NCBI GenBank assembly: GCA_036925085.1
Contig: JAUPFP010000073.1
Location: 692,012-756,011 of the forward strand
From: Brachycybe producta
Taxonomy: Eukaryota; Arthropoda; Diplopoda; Playtdesmida; Andrognathidae
DNA length: 64,000 bases
Direction of reading: 5' to 3'
Position numbers and translations under genes: made by a program. Under the pieces are notes generated by a model. The model was not told the origin of the DNA, searched no databases, and was given only the letters and a program-made list of their open reading frames with translations. Positions 42,053-53,965 of the stretch are shown here, one piece after another; positions within the stretch are counted from its first letter, which is position 1; every line of letters starts with the position of its first letter.

Positions 42053-42843
42053 GTACCATTGGCCAAAAATTTAGCCTCTAACCAGTTTTTTTTTTGACTG
42101 GAATAAGCATAATATTATGTTTGCTCTATTTAGAATGTCATTTATGCATGAAAATATATGTATATTTTTTTATCCCTGTGAAGAAATTCAAGTCTTAATT
42201 TTTTTTTTTTCTAATTATAAATATCAAATGTTGATCAAACAAAATAAATTTGTAGTGTAATTTATAACATATAAAATATATATGTATTGTATATAAATCA
42301 AATATGTAAAACAGTTGATAAGTTTACAATTTTGCATATAAATGAAAAATTACAGTTCTGTTAATCTTTATGAAAGAAAGAACAATAAAAGGTTTTAACA
42401 AAAAAAAAAGTTGTTTAGTAGCGAGTTTGTTGTCGGCTTGTAACTAACAACAACAACATTACTAACTAGTCATTTAATGATTTAACCCTTTTTTTCTGTT
42501 TCTTCTCCCACGGCATTTTTTTAAAAACTCAACAATTTTATATTTGGTTACTTTTTCTCTATTGTTAAAAAAAGAGAACAAAATCGTACATTTTACACCA
42601 CCACCACCCCAAATATCCAATATATTTTACTTTCACCTCAACTTTTTCAAATAGTTAGCACTGCATGAGGTTCATTTAGAGGACTCTCAACTGATATTTC
42701 TAAAAAGGGCCACATTTTTTTGAAAATTAAAAAAAGAGGAATGTTTTAGAGAGAAAAAAAAATATTTTCATTTTGTCCAATAACTAATACCCAAAAATTT
42801 GCATAAAATGTGTTAAAAAATCATTAATGATGGTTCCAATCCC
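42053..42843. other. No gene; family C scrap at 42070
   Basis: AAATTTAGCCTCTAACCAG is a family C centre fragment. The remainder is AT-rich. Confidence 0.5.
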
Positions 42844-43151
42844 TTATACCTTGTAGACACATGAGTTAAATGAATTCAAATGAAATGTGTTTAAGTGAAT
42901 TATACGGAATCCAGTTAAGGACATGAACCCAAATAAAAAATTGACTTTAATATTAATATTTTAAATTGAAATACTAAATCAATATTTTGTCCATAGTTTA
43001 TATAAATTATATTTAAGTATTAATCTCAATTATTTTCAGATTATTAACTGAATAAATTGAATTCGATATAGTGTTCGTTTGTCCTTCACAGAGCTCTGTA
43101 GAACACATGATTTAAATGCATTTAAATTATCAGGTGTGTGTATTAGCTATT
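42844..43151 (+). mobile_element. Family B4
   Basis: TTATACCTTGTAGACACATG to CAGGTGTGTGTATTAGCTAT; contains GAATTATACGGAATCCAG and GTCCTTCACAGAGCTC. Confidence 0.85.
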
Positions 43152-43326
43152 ACTCTGTGAATGTCATATATGCAGTAATAATTAGTTAATGCACAAATTG
43201 CAGAATTTTTTTTTTATAAATTTGCATAATAAATTTAACTTCACTAATTTCTTGAAAAAAACTTTTTAATCAGAAAATAAATTTCTACACAGAGCTTTTT
43301 CAGTATTTGCTTATGGCTTATGACTA

Positions 43327-43660
43327 GGGCTCGGATTTTTATGCAATATCAAGCAAATGTTTCTCAATCTGGGGCCCAAGAGCTAATTATTGTGAAGTAA
43401 CAATCCCAGTTTAGATCAATCAACAATTATGGTTTTGTTAATAAATAAAAACAATTGTTAGAGGCTAGAACTCTAGTTGACAACTGATAGTAACCAAACA
43501 TTTAGCCTCTAACCAGCCTTTTCGAATAAAAAAAGGATAATTGCAGTTGTTCTAATGGTGATGATGATGATGATGATGATGACGATTACTTCACAATTGG
43601 TACTTGGGCCACACAAATTGAGAAATATTTGCTTGATATTGCATAAAAATCCAAGCTCTG
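43327..43660. mobile_element. Family C5, best preserved copy
   Basis: GGGCTCGGATTTTTATGCAA and TTGCATAAAAATCCAAGC as outer arms, with the inner TTAGAGGCTAGAACTCTAG / ATTTAGCCTCTAACCAGCC pair. A short GATGAT run (43558-43582) sits where C6 has its ACT expansion. Confidence 0.9.
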
Positions 43661-44737
43661 CTTATGGTATCTGTAACTATTAATTGCTTCAGACATTTAA
43701 TTTTACTTTTGCTTTACAATATAATTTTTTTACATTCATAAAATGTACAATTTCTTTTGCATATTTGTAATTATTTTCTATTCGCAAAAAAATGCATAAT
43801 TTACATATTTCAGAATTTACATAAAGGTTTTCACCTTAGTTGTTGCAAAAAGGCAAAAAGAATTATGCTTTTTGCTATTAGTGAGGCAGGTTAGAGGCTA
43901 GTGTTAACCTAGAATTATATAATTCAGCCGTATTTTAATTCCATTAAAACTCAAGCCTCTAACCAACCTCACTTGATTGCAAAGAGAATATTTTTTCACC
44001 TTCAGACAAAACACCAAAAATCTTAACATATTTTATCCTTAGAACCTGTGAACCCTTGTGTTCAAGAGTTTAAAAGTTGATATTTAAAATGCAAAGTTGT
44101 TTTAAATGCCAATTTCTTTTTCTTTTATGAAATTTAATTTTAATGCTAGATATCATTTTTTTTAGAAACAAAAACACATTCATTGCTAAAAAAAAAAATT
44201 CAAAAGTTACCTTTTTTAGACGTGCCACCAATTGTGGCTCGCGAGCCACCACTTGAACAACTCTATCAAAACAGAAAGAAAAAAAACTATTTCAAAATTA
44301 GAAGAAACACTAAAAACATTGTAACATTTTTGTGACAGAAAATTAATTTGCCCGCCCCCTCCCCCTCCCCCTTCCCGCATAAAACAAAAGATTTATATGA
44401 TTTTGGGAGGAGAATTTAATAAAGAGAAAAATTCATCTATCTATCTCAATGGGTGGAGTCACCATTTATTTTTTTCCAGAATATTTTTTCATTGAGGTGT
44501 GTTTCTTAAACCTAGAAAAATCGTTCAGAATATAACATTTGTATATTTATATATATAAAAAATAAGACAAAAATGTTAGCAATTAGCCATAAAAAAGCAA
44601 GCAATTTTTGTTGTTGTTGCAACGCCTATTACCAAATTATGATTAATATTTTTATTACTGATAGAAACTTTTTTTAAGTGTGAAAATATCGATTTCAATA
44701 TGTTAATGAAGGGGATATAAGTTGGTCTAGAACCGCT
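43661..44737. other. No gene; short C-like foldback at 43860-43990
   Basis: AGTGAGGCAGGTTAGAGGCTAG faces AAGCCTCTAACCAACCTCACT, a separate small foldback using the C centre motif. Otherwise AT-rich. Confidence 0.5.
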
Positions 44738-44743
44738 TTAAGG

Positions 44744-44940
44744 AAAGGCAAGTGTGCCCAGCAGTAAAAAAATTGTGTTGGCCCCGCCCTTTTATGAGCG
44801 TCATCCATTTCTAATTGGTTTGTTACTTGGTCTGATGTCACATGCTCCGCCCTTTTCAATTTCTACTTGGTTGATATTTGGTCTGACGCTCATAAAAGGG
44901 CGGTGCCAACAAAATTTTACTGCTGGGCACACTTGCCTGT
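44744..44940. mobile_element. Family G2
   Basis: AGGCAAGTGTGCCCAGCAGT and ACTGCTGGGCACACTTGCCT with flanks CTTTAAGG and CTTTAAAA (6 of 8). Placed within 10 bp of the GG left end. Confidence 0.8.
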
Positions 44941-45090
44941 CTTTAAAAGGAGATTGAATAGTGATCTATTTTGTTTTTGTCCCTTCGGATGGCGCCACTG
45001 CAGTGGCTAATTCTCTCTGGATGTTTTTTTTGTTAAATTTGGGCGCAAAAACGTCAAGCGAACGTTTTTTTTTTCCAAATCGAAATTGTT

Positions 45091-45300
45091 TTCAAAACTA
45101 GAATGGTAATTTGTAAACGACTTTGTTAAAAGTTATTTCATGGCAATATCTTATAAAATAAACAATTTTATAGTTCAGTTTGAAAATGCCCCCTTTCGCT
45201 TCTTTTCCAAACTCATAAAAAAAGTTTATTTTGAAAGATATCACCATTGAAAAAACTTTTAGCATTATCACCAACTATTCTAGTTTCTAAAACACTTCGA
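45091..45300. mobile_element. Family D core
   Basis: AAAACTAGAATGGTAATTTG faces ACCAACTATTCTAGTTTCTA; ATCTTATAAAATAAAC faces GTTTATTTTGAAAGAT. Central portion of GG. Confidence 0.6.
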
Positions 45301-45391
45301 ATTTTTTCTGTAATGTTTTTTTCTGAAAAAAGTTTGCTTGAAAATATTAATTTTCTCAAAACCGAGGGTGAAGGGGGAAGAGACCTCTTAT

Positions 45392-45696
45392 CAGTGGCGG
45401 ATTTAGTGAGGGGTGGAGGGAGGGGCAGGCACACGACCCCCCCCCCCCGCGCCGTATACAGCATTTTTGATTAGAATTTTAATTTTTTTTTAATTGTCAA
45501 AAATTTAAGTTTGACAATGTTTTTCACTTGTAAAAACACCAGTGCCTTTTTAGAGGCACTTCTTATTAACACATTTGAAATAAAAATAAAATTTTGTAAT
45601 GGGCGCCCTCTTTTATAAATAGCCCTTGCCCTTTTTTATAAATAGCCCTCCCCTCCCCTCCCCCTCCCCAGGGCCAATACCCTAGATCCGCCACTG
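45392..45696. mobile_element. Family FF, hAT-like (CAGTGGCGGAT)
   Basis: CAGTGGCGGATTTAG and CTAGATCCGCCACTG are the ends, a terminus known from many animal hAT MITEs. Flanks CCTCTTAT (45384) and CCTAATAT (45697) agree at 6 of 8. G/C runs lie inside both arms. Confidence 0.8.
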
Positions 45697-45778
45697 CCTA
45701 ATATAGAACATAATAGGCACTCCAGTGGCGCCATCCGAGGAGCTGAAAACAAAGTAAATATCTATTCAGCCACCTTAA

Positions 45779-46005
45779 ATTTAGAAGAAGAAAAAAACTT
45801 GTCCTAAGCTCACAAGACCCCAGGTGAAAACAGGATTTGGGATTCAAACTCTTCTTATATTATTTATTCCCCCTTCGAAATCATAAGAGAAACCTTCAAT
45901 GTGTTTCCATTGAATCAAATGTATTCAGACATTGTCATGGGTCAACAGCTTGACCAGCTGGACACCTGAATTTTCTTTGTAGGTCTTTTTACAGAGAAGA
46001 GACGG

Positions 46006-46038
<33 letters not shown>

Positions 46039-46135
46039 GGAAATGCAACCTCTTTTAAGATTTATTGCTTTAAATAAGGAGGGCCTCTAAGCCCCTATAA
46101 CTTAATGAGGGTCGTTGATTGATCTCAAGAAACTC
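45779..46135. other. No gene; GA run at 46004-46032
   Basis: Simple GA repeat and AT-rich flank. Confidence 0.6.
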
Positions 46136-46441
46136 TTATACCTAGCACACACTTGATAATTTAAACGCATTTAAATAATAAACGTGTTCTACAGAGCCCT
46201 GTGAAGGACAAACAAACAATATGTCGAATTCTATTTATTCAGTTAATTAATCTCAAAATAATTGAGTTAATTTACTTAAATATAAGATATTATAAACTAC
46301 TGACTAATTATTGACTTAGTATTTCAATTTAAAAGATTAACAATAAAGTCAATTTGTATTTGGTTCATGTCCTTAACTGGATTCCGTATAATTCACCTAA
46401 ACACATTTAATTTGAATTCATTTAATTCATGTGTGTACAAC
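46136..46441 (-). mobile_element. Family B5, inverted
   Basis: TTATACCTAGCACACACTTG to CATGTGTGTACAAC with CTACAGAGCCCTGTGAAGGA and TGGATTCCGTATAATTC. The final GGTATA is lost. Confidence 0.8.
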
Positions 46442-46725
46442 ATTTTTAATCCTTCAAAATTTAAAATATAGTCAAGAATCTAAAATTTTATTTATGTCAA
46501 AACATTTTAAAAACAACGTAAAGAACAAACTTAAAAGTCTGTTATAGAGACTAGAATGACAAATAAATGTATTAAAAGCATAATTCAAGGCATTTTTTTT
46601 TCGCAAAAAGTGTTTAATGAAAATACATTAAATATTTTAATTATTTTCATAAAGTTGCTTCTTTTAAGAAACTATTTTAGAAAATAGAATTTTTAGCAAA
46701 TTAAATCAAAATTCAGAAATCAAAA

Positions 46726-47112
46726 ATTAGAAGAGCAAAATTAAAAGAAAAAACTAGAAAGTATTTTAGAACTAAACCTTTTATAGACAAGAATTAAAAA
46801 AAAAGTATTATCTACTTAAAGTTGGGTCATTTTCAAACTGATACAAAAAGTTTATTTTGAAAGATATCAACGTGCTACTCTTTCTAGTTTCTAAAACGCA
46901 TTCAAGTTTATCTATATTTTTCACCTGAAAGCCAGAATAATCAGAGTTTGACAAAAATTTCTAAAAAGAAAATATTGTTTGCTTTAAGTTGTGTCATTTG
47001 TTTGAAAATCATAAAAATCAAAACATGAAAATACCCTCTTAAGTGAATGAGCTACCTTTCTAGTTTCTAAACCACATTCAAGTTTCTCTTCATTTTGCTT
47101 TCTGAAAGACAG
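46726..47112. mobile_element. Family D copies, diverged
   Basis: GTTGGGTCATTTTCAAACTG and TTTATTTTGAAAGATATCAAC (46823-46870), then a second right arm ending CTTCATTTTGCTTTCTGAAAG. Confidence 0.6.
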
Positions 47113-47727
47113 ACATGTTACCTATGTCATAATACCGGCTGTTAACTTATACATAGTGTTAACTCATCCTGTATAATAATAATAATAATAATAATTATAA
47201 TATATGTATGCGAGACGTGGTATAATAATGCAATAAAGTTCAAAGTAAACTACATTTTAATAATTGGTGGTGTTTGTCTAGTTATTAACCATGTTGTCTT
47301 TATTTAATTAAAAACCACTTTTAAAATTATAATGATGCAAAATAAAAAATTTGACTTTTTAAAAAGGTTTCAAGTGAAAGAAAAAGTTGTTTTAGAATTT
47401 CTTTGTTGAAATTGTTGTTGTTGTTTATTTTAAAAGTTTTATTTGTTTTTTTTTTTTAAAAAAGATGATAATTTTCCATTTAGTAAAACTTGTGAATCGC
47501 GTTTTAATTGTATTTAAATAAATCTGCTCATAAATAAATAACATTTGTCTCATTATTATATCGAAAAAAGAAACATACTTAAAAGTAAACTTTAATTAAT
47601 TACATATAGTTTAAAATAAAAGATGGCACCTTAGAATCAGTGGTTTTCGAAGGTGCCATTAAGTTTTGAATGTTATTATACGGTGTATATTGAATTTTGT
47701 AATATAAATTAATGTTTTCAATAAATG
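47113..47727. other. No gene; AAT run at 47177-47193
   Basis: AT-rich with GTTGTTGTTGTT near 47414; no repeat family. Confidence 0.5.
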
Positions 47728-48320
47728 TTAAGGTGATTTAAAGTGGAAAAGCATCTAGTACTCTTGAGATGTTTTAGAAACTAGAAGGGTAAATAAACCA
47801 CTTAAGTCTATTTTCATGTTGATATATCTTTTAAAAGAAACTTTTTGAAAAAAAGTTAAAAAAAAACATCTGCTTAGGTCTTGTTTCCACTGGAGTGTAA
47901 ATTTGAACTTTCTGAAAATTTGAACTGGTGAAAAATTGAACAAATGTGGTTCCAGCCTATGTTAGCTAATGGGCGGGAGCCACATTCGTTCTAGTTTTCA
48001 CCAGATAAAATAGCCTTGTTTCCACTGGGGCACAAATTTGAACTTTTTGAAAATTTTCAACTGGCGAAAAATTGAACAAACGATAGTGAATGAGCGGAAG
48101 GGCCACGTTTCTTCTATTTTTCACCAGTTGAAATTTTCAAAAGGTTCAAATTTTCTCCCCAGTGGAAACAAGGCATAAAAGTTTATAGAAAAATACTCTT
48201 ATGTGATAGAGTTACCTCTTCTAGTTTCTAGAACACTTTTTAGTTTCTCTTAATTTTGCCTCATCAAAGACAGAAATAACCAAGAGTTCAAGAGGCATTT
48301 ACATTTTGAAACCACCTTAA
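47728..48320. mobile_element. Family D, complete, with K4 and K5 inside
   Basis: TTAAGGTGATTTAAAGTGG at the left and ATTTTGAAACCACCTTAA at the right, so both TTAA borders are present. The loop is interrupted at ACATCTGCTTA by two K elements in tandem. Confidence 0.85.
47875..48177. mobile_element. Two family K copies in tandem (K4 truncated, K5 whole)
   Basis: K4: GGTCTTGTTTCCACTGG to TTTTCACCAGATAAAA (47876-48010), without its right end. K5: GCCTTGTTTCCACTGGGG to CCAGTGGAAACAAGGC (48013-48174), flanked by ATA and ATA/TAA. Confidence 0.75.
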
Positions 48321-48880
48321 GAAGACGTTAAGTGTTTTAGAAACTAGAAGGGTAGCTCAGTCACTTAAGGGTATTTTAATGTTAATATCTTTCAAAATAA
48401 GCTTTTTTTATATATCCGTTTCAAAATGACACAACTTTAAGAAAGATGATATTCTTAACATTTTCGTTTATAAAAAAAAAGTTTATTTTGAAAGATATCA
48501 ACACGAAAATACTATATAGTGATTCTGTTCCCGTTCTAGTTTCTAACAAGAACTTTCGAGTTGGTTTTAAAGTGTAAAAGCTCCTTGACCTCTGATTATT
48601 CTGTCACTCAGAAGCAAATCTTAAGACGCTTCCATATGTTTTAGAAACTAGGAGGGTAGCTCAATCACTTCGGAGTATTTTTTTATGTTTCATATCTTTC
48701 AAAATAAGCTTTTTATGTCAATATATGAAAATGTCACAACTTTAAACAGACGATATTTTTTTTTAATATTTCGTCTATAAAAAGATTAACTTTGAACAAC
48801 ATCAACATGAAATTACTCTTAAGTAGGATTCAAAGCTATCCGTTCTAGTTTCTAACACGCTTTCAATTTCTCTTTAGTTC
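48320..48880. mobile_element. Two further family D copies
   Basis: First (48320-48560): GTTTTAGAAACTAGAAGGGTAGCTCAGTCACTTAAGG with its mirror. Second (48561-48880): GGTTTTAAAGTGTAAAAGCTCC, AGGAGGGTAGCTCAATCACTT and mirror. With the D at 47728 this makes three D copies in a row. Confidence 0.75.
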
Positions 48881-49358
48881 TGAAACACAAAACAACCAAA
48901 AAAGTGTATTCTCTCATAAAGTGACCACTGGTCAGTCTTGTGTAAGAAAGGTGGTTTTTCTAAAAAAAAATGAGGTGGAAGGTGAGGTCCTAAAAAAAGA
49001 GGGATTTAAAAAAATAGTAGAAAAATCCACAACATTCCAAAATGACTGAAGAAGGAAGAAAATTTGAAAAGAGATCAGTGACCCCCGTGGGTAAAATGAT
49101 GATGAATGTCTATGCATACAACTACAGCAGAAAGAGCTAACTTCTTTTAAATAAAAAACGTCCCAGTAAAGCCAGTCAAGCAACACAAAACAGAAGAAGC
49201 CAAATCCGGCGGCCATTTATTCTTGTCCACCTTTCCAAAAAAAAATTTCAAGACCCTCCTCCTCCTCCTTCTCCTAACCACAACAATCAAGTGTCGAACC
49301 CCAAAACAAATTTCACCCCGTTCAAAAAAGTCAGACAGCATATTTGCTTTTTGCAGCT
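48881..49358. other. No recognised feature
   Basis: CCTCCTCCT near 49256; two overlapping minus-strand frames without motifs. Confidence 0.5.
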
Positions 49359-50097
49359 TTTATGGCGCATTCACAATGGGCTGGTTTACCAGTTGCCGGT
49401 GGCTGGTTTACCAGTTGCCGGTTGCTGGTTGTAGCCTGCTAGCAGCATAGTTTGAACTGCTACTAGCAGCTGCTTTCTCTAGCAGGCTAGTGATTTTAGC
49501 AGTGGCTGGTGAAGTTGAACATGTCCAACTTTGGTAGCTACCAGCTGGTCATGTGACTCCCTTCCAGCTGCTACCAGCTAGTGTGAACCCTTTGTCGCTA
49601 GTAGTGGCAGTAGTGGGTAGTTGAAACTCCACAGCTTGGGTTGGTTGGTTGTTAGCAGTGAATGGACAAGTGTGAATGCAAAGCAGCCGCTGCTTGCTGT
49701 TGCTGCTGGCTGGTTGTAGCGCTCTAGCAGCATAGTCTGAACTGCTACTAGCAGCTGCTTTCTCCAGCGGGCTAGTGATTTTAACAGCGGCTGGTGAAGT
49801 TGGACATGTCCAACTTTAGCAGCTAGCAGCTGGTCATGTGACTCCCTTCCTGCTGCTGTCATCTAGTGTGAACTTTTTGTTGCTAGTAGTGTCACTAGTG
49901 GTAGTTGAAACTCCACTGCTTGGGTTGGTTGTTGTTAAGAGTTTGTGTTTTTGCAAGACGGTGATTGGATGACTTGCACTGCTAATACCAGCAGTGACTG
50001 GACAAGTGTGAACCCAAAGCAGCTGCTGCTTGCTGTTGCTGCTAATAGCCAGCAGCAACCAGCGGCTTGTAAATCAGCCTAGTGTGAATGCGCCTTT
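49359..50097. mobile_element. Element HH, CTAGCAG/CAGCAGC-rich
   Basis: Ends GGCGCATTCACAATGGGCTG and CAGCCTAGTGTGAATGCGCC are inverted. The interior has a 285-bp tandem duplication (GCTGGTTGTAGC at 49424 and 49709), with AACATGTCCAACTTTGGTAG and its counterpart. The open frames across it come from the CAG/CTG-rich composition. Confidence 0.75.
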
Positions 50098-50245
50098 AAA
50101 GCTACTACTGCTTGCTGCTGATTTCTTTAGCAGCAAGATTACAAGACACTAATAAGGTGTAGTCAAACTAGGCTGGTTTACAAGCTGCTGGTTGCTGCTG
50201 GCTATTAGCAGCAACAGCAAGCAGCAGCTGCTTTGGGTTCACACA
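50007..50245. repeat. Inverted duplication of the HH end, about 77-bp arms
   Basis: GTGTGAACCCAAAGCAGCTG...AATCAGCCTAGT (50007-50085) recurs inverted at 50169-50245 with only about two differences, separated by about 85 bp. Confidence 0.85.
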
Positions 50246-50293
50246 TCCAATATTTCCGATTTAAAATATTAATTATATTATTAACTTAAATAT

Positions 50294-50924
50294 TAGATGC
50301 TTTGCGAACTGTAAAACGAAATGTGAGAAAATACGAAATACATTAAAAATACGATATATTTAAAATTATTTCGTATTTTCAGTCTAATTTTACAAGTGTC
50401 GTTACGATATTTTTTCTATTTTTCGTGACGAAACATTTCTTATATTTCGTTACCACGAAAAAGTCGCGCATGCGCGTTTGTTGACATTTTGGTCAAAAAA
50501 GCAGCCATTTTTTTTTCCCACTTCAAACAAACGATAGAATATTTTGAAGAAATTAGTGCATGTAATCTCCAGGAAAGTATTAAATTTACTCAACAAAAAG
50601 CAGCAGATGTTAGGTTAAAGGTAGGTTATAATATTTAATTGTTTTTTACTTTTTATTTATTTGCTGTTATTACCATTTCCATCCCTTGTTGTCGCCTTTG
50701 TGATTTCTGGTTTTAGTAATGCACATAGGTACTTTTTGTTTCAGGTTTTAATTGTAGCCAAAAATGTCATATTTCGTGTTTTATTTTAATTTTTTTCGTT
50801 TTGGCAGAACGCAAACCATTAACGAAATTTAATTACGAAATAAATAAAAAACGAATTTAATTAAAAATATATCGTTTTCATTTTATTTCGTGTATTTTTT
50901 GGACGAAAAATCGCAAAGCATCTA
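50294..50924. mobile_element. Element II, TAGATGCTTTGCGA ends
   Basis: TAGATGCTTTGCGAACTGT at the left, TCGCAAAGCATCTA at the right. Arms rich in TTTCGT/ACGAAA. Contains the palindrome GCGCATGCGC. Single copy, no transposase. Confidence 0.7.
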
Positions 50925-51252
50925 TTGTATAATAAAAGAAAATGATACTAATATAAAAATGAAAACAATTGTAAATTTTGTATCATTTGAACCCTGAGAA
51001 ATTCTATTAATAGAAATGTAGGCCAAGGTTTCCATGAATATTTCAATATTACAATACAAAGAATTATGTCAATAAATGTGTTCTTGAAATAATATGCAAA
51101 TTATTTCGATAACCCTTTTTTTTTCTTTTCTTCTTATTCTGTTATTCTCATGCACTGATGCCTATGTCAAATGAAATACCATTGAATATTTATACATACA
51201 AGAGAAGAAGCAATGCATGACGTCACAATTGTACACTTATATATGAAGTCAA
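50925..51252. other. No recognised feature
   Basis: AT-rich sequence without shared motifs. Confidence 0.5.
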
Positions 51253-51474
51253 GTCAGCTTTTAGGCACACATTCAAGAAAGAATTTTTTGCAATTTCAAC
51301 CCTCTAAACAAGGTTTCATCATAAAAAGAAAAAAAAAACATTTCGAGAATACTCAAATAAAACCGGACTTTTTTCTATGTTGAAAAAACACCTTTTCGAG
51401 AGAATTCAAAGGTTGAAAGTTCAAGTGTCAAATTTCCTTTTTGAATTCGGTCCTCAAGCTAACTCCTCAAGAAT
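51253..51474. mobile_element. Family X2
   Basis: TTTCAACCCTCTAAACAAGGTTTCA, then GAGAATTCAAAGGTTGAAAG and TTTTTGAATTCGGTCCTC. Ends less clear than X1. Confidence 0.5.
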
Positions 51475-51579
51475 ACTAATAAGTTTAAATAATGTGCTAC
51501 AAACAGTAAACCACCTGCATTTTATTAGCAAAAATAAGCTCTTTTTGAACTTATTAAAGATGCTAAACTATATCAGCAT

Positions 51580-51640
51580 CATTGTTATTATTGTTATTAT
51601 TATTATTATTATTATTATTGTTATTATTATTATTATTAGC
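51580..51640. repeat. TTA/ATT trinucleotide run
   Basis: About 20 TTA units with two TTG interruptions. A predicted isoleucine-valine frame results from it. Confidence 0.9.
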
Positions 51641-51889
51641 ATCTTTTGTTTTTTCTCTTTTTATGCAAATGAAATTGATCGTGTAAAAGAATGAAAGAGA
51701 AAATGTCAACGCAACATTAAAATATATATTTATATTTATAAATAAGACACTTAATTTTGTGTGTTTTTTCTCAGTTTGATTAACGGAAATAAATTGTCAT
51801 AATGAGGTTTTTTTTTAAAGTGGATTTTGAATGTTTTAACGATTTTGCCATTGAAATTTCGTGTTAACTTATTCCAACATTGCACCTTT

Positions 51890-52265
51890 TATTAGGTTTT
51901 AAAAAGTGTAAAAACCTCTCGTACCTCTGATTATTCTGTTTTTCAGGTGCAAAATTTTTTTAAAAAAATTTAAATGTATTTTAGAAACTAGAAGGGTAGC
52001 TCAATCATTTAAGGTGGTATTTTCATATGATATCTTTCAAAATTCGCGTTTGAAAATCATTTAACTGTAAGCTTACAAATATTTTTTTTTAATTTTTGTC
52101 TATAAAAAGTTTATTTTGAAAGATATCAACATGAAAAATACCCCATTAAGTAATTGAGCTGTCGTTCTAGTAATTAAAACACCATAGTTTCTCTTCATTT
52201 TGCTCTTCTGAAAGACAGAAATAATCATCAGTTCGAAAATCAGCTGTCCATAAACCATCTTCAAT
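51890..52265. mobile_element. Family D copy
   Basis: TAGGTTTTAAAAAGTGTAAAAACC, GAAACTAGAAGGGTAGCTCAATC, then the mirror with AAAGTTTATTTTGAAAGATATC and AAGACAGAAATAATCATCAG. Confidence 0.75.
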
Positions 52266-52297
52266 TAGTTAAACATAGTTAAGAAAATAGTTTTAAT

Positions 52298-52529
52298 ATG
52301 GTTTATGAACAACTGATTTCCAAACTCTTGATTATTGTGTCTTTCAGATACAAAATTTTAAAAAAAAACCTCGAATCAATTGATCAACAATCATTGATCA
52401 ACATGAAAATACTCGTTTAAGTGATTGAGCTACCCTTCTAGTTTCTAAAACGCTAGGTTTCTCTTCATTTTGCTTTCTGAAAGACAGAATAATTAAAGAG
52501 TTTCGCGTTTACACTTTAAAACAAGCGTA
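52298..52529. mobile_element. Family D copy, core deleted
   Basis: ACTCTTGATTATTGTGTCTTTCAG on the left and the right arm CGTTTAAGTGATTGAGCTACCC to GTTTACACTTTAAAAC. The middle is replaced by a short TTGATCAA inverted stretch. Confidence 0.65.
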
Positions 52530-52861
52530 ACACGAATTTCTAATGAAATTCCATAGAAGACAACAAACAAAAACTAAAGTCCACGTAAAAAGAAGAAGAA
52601 GAATGTGGCCGCCCCCACCACCACCACCAACCATACATAAGGAATGAACTTTTTTTTCAAAAGCAATGAATGCTTTTGAATTCATTTAAACAATTAAGTT
52701 TGCTTCACTTTTTTTGGCAAACGTTTCCCAATCAAATTCAGAGAATCGCAGATATCGGCGAGAGATGCAACCTTTTATTTAAACTCAGCATTTTATTTTT
52801 GTTTTGATTTTTTTGTGTGGTAAATTTGTAGATGAAATAAAAATGGAAATCTTAAATATTA
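52530..52861. other. No recognised feature
   Basis: Includes a CCACCACCACCA run near 52615; otherwise AT-rich. Confidence 0.5.
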
Positions 52862-53554
52862 CTAAGAGGCTACATAGCAAAATTGCCCATAGACTCCATG
52901 TTAAAGAAAAAAAGTTAATTTTCAAAATACACACAGTCGCAGCGGCAATATGTTTATTTTTCATATTTAAAGTTGTCCAATATTAACGGTTCAAAGTGCA
53001 ATGTGCACCATAAATATATGCTGATCTAGTGATAGAATGACAAAAAAATTGGTAAGTGCCGTTCTATTTTTAAAAAATATTTCAAAATCGCGAATTTTCT
53101 AACTCTTATGTTAAACTCCATTGAGTACGCCCAAATAAGAAAAAACATCCATTAAAATGTTGGTAAAAAAAAATACTTAAAAATAATTTTTAAAAACCAC
53201 AAGTAAATCACAGTGAAGCAAACACATGGGCGCACATGCTCAATTTTTTTATTGTTTTTTAAAATTATTTTTAAGTATTTTTACCAAAATTTTAATGGAT
53301 GTTTTTTTCTTATCAGCGCGTACTCAATGGAGTTTAACGTAAGAGTTTGAAATTCGCGATTTTGAAATAGTTTTAAAAAATAGAACCGCACTTACCAATT
53401 TTTTTGTCATGATATTGTTAGATCAGCATATATTTAAGGTGCACATTGCACTTCGAACCATCAGAATTGGACCACTCTATGGGCTCAATATAAAAACGAT
53501 GCTAGCGCTCTTTGTGGAGATTTTTTGAAGTAATTTTGCGATGTAGCCTCTTAA
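52862..53554. mobile_element. Family A9, internal deletions in both arms
   Basis: Left arm TAAGAGGCTACATAGC lacks the CTTCGAAAAATCTCC...TATTGAG segment. The right arm lacks GACAACTTTAAATATG...AACATCGG. Ends in GCGATGTAGCCTCTTAA. The two deletions are not mirror images. Confidence 0.85.
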
Positions 53555-53569
53555 TGTTTAAATGAGCAA

Positions 53570-53934
53570 AGATACAAAACGTTTCAAGTATATTTCAGAA
53601 GTGGCCTAATTAGCACAAAGTTTCAGAAAGAAACTTGAACCCTCTGTGCCAATCCTGCACTTATTCCAAACTCCATTCAAGTGTACTCACTAAAACGGAT
53701 TTTTTTTTCTATGTTGGAACCCTGTTTTGAGAGTTCAAAATTTCTATAAAGCGACCACTTAATGAACAATACTTTCTATTGTGTTTTGCACTTTACTGTA
53801 TCTTCACTGAACGATTGTTAAGACTATTTCTTGGCGATTTTAGTAACACTCATTATACTAACACTCATTGTCATCTGCTCAAAACAACAAGATAAGAGGA
53901 CATGTATCTATCCTTATAAAGCAACTAGTGGGGT
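53570..53934. mobile_element. Family X4 and J3 fragments
   Basis: X4 (to about 53740): GGAACCCTGTTTTGAGAGTTC. J3 (53742-53934): CTATAAAGCGACCACTTAATG, CAATACTTTCTATTGTG, CAAAACAACAAGAT, ending GTATCTATCCTTATAA, an eroded J terminus. Confidence 0.55.
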
Positions 53935-53965
53935 AACCCGTCATAAATGACGGGAGCAAAATTCA

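Larger units (their letters stand above)
44738..45778. mobile_element. Element GG, TTAA-bounded, with G2, a D core and FF inside
   Basis: The left end TTAAGG(G2)AGATTGAATAGTGATC and right end GATATTTAC..CTATTCAGCCACCTTAA (seen inverted) pair, and CGGATGGCGCCACTG faces CAGTGGCGCCATCCG further in. TTAAGGTGG is also the terminus of D, so GG is probably a long D relative carrying extra arms. Confidence 0.55.

Noticed and set aside
49578..50058. Minus-strand frames of 74-94 codons in HH
   Set aside because: CAG/CTG-rich repeat composition; the tandem units do not share one frame.
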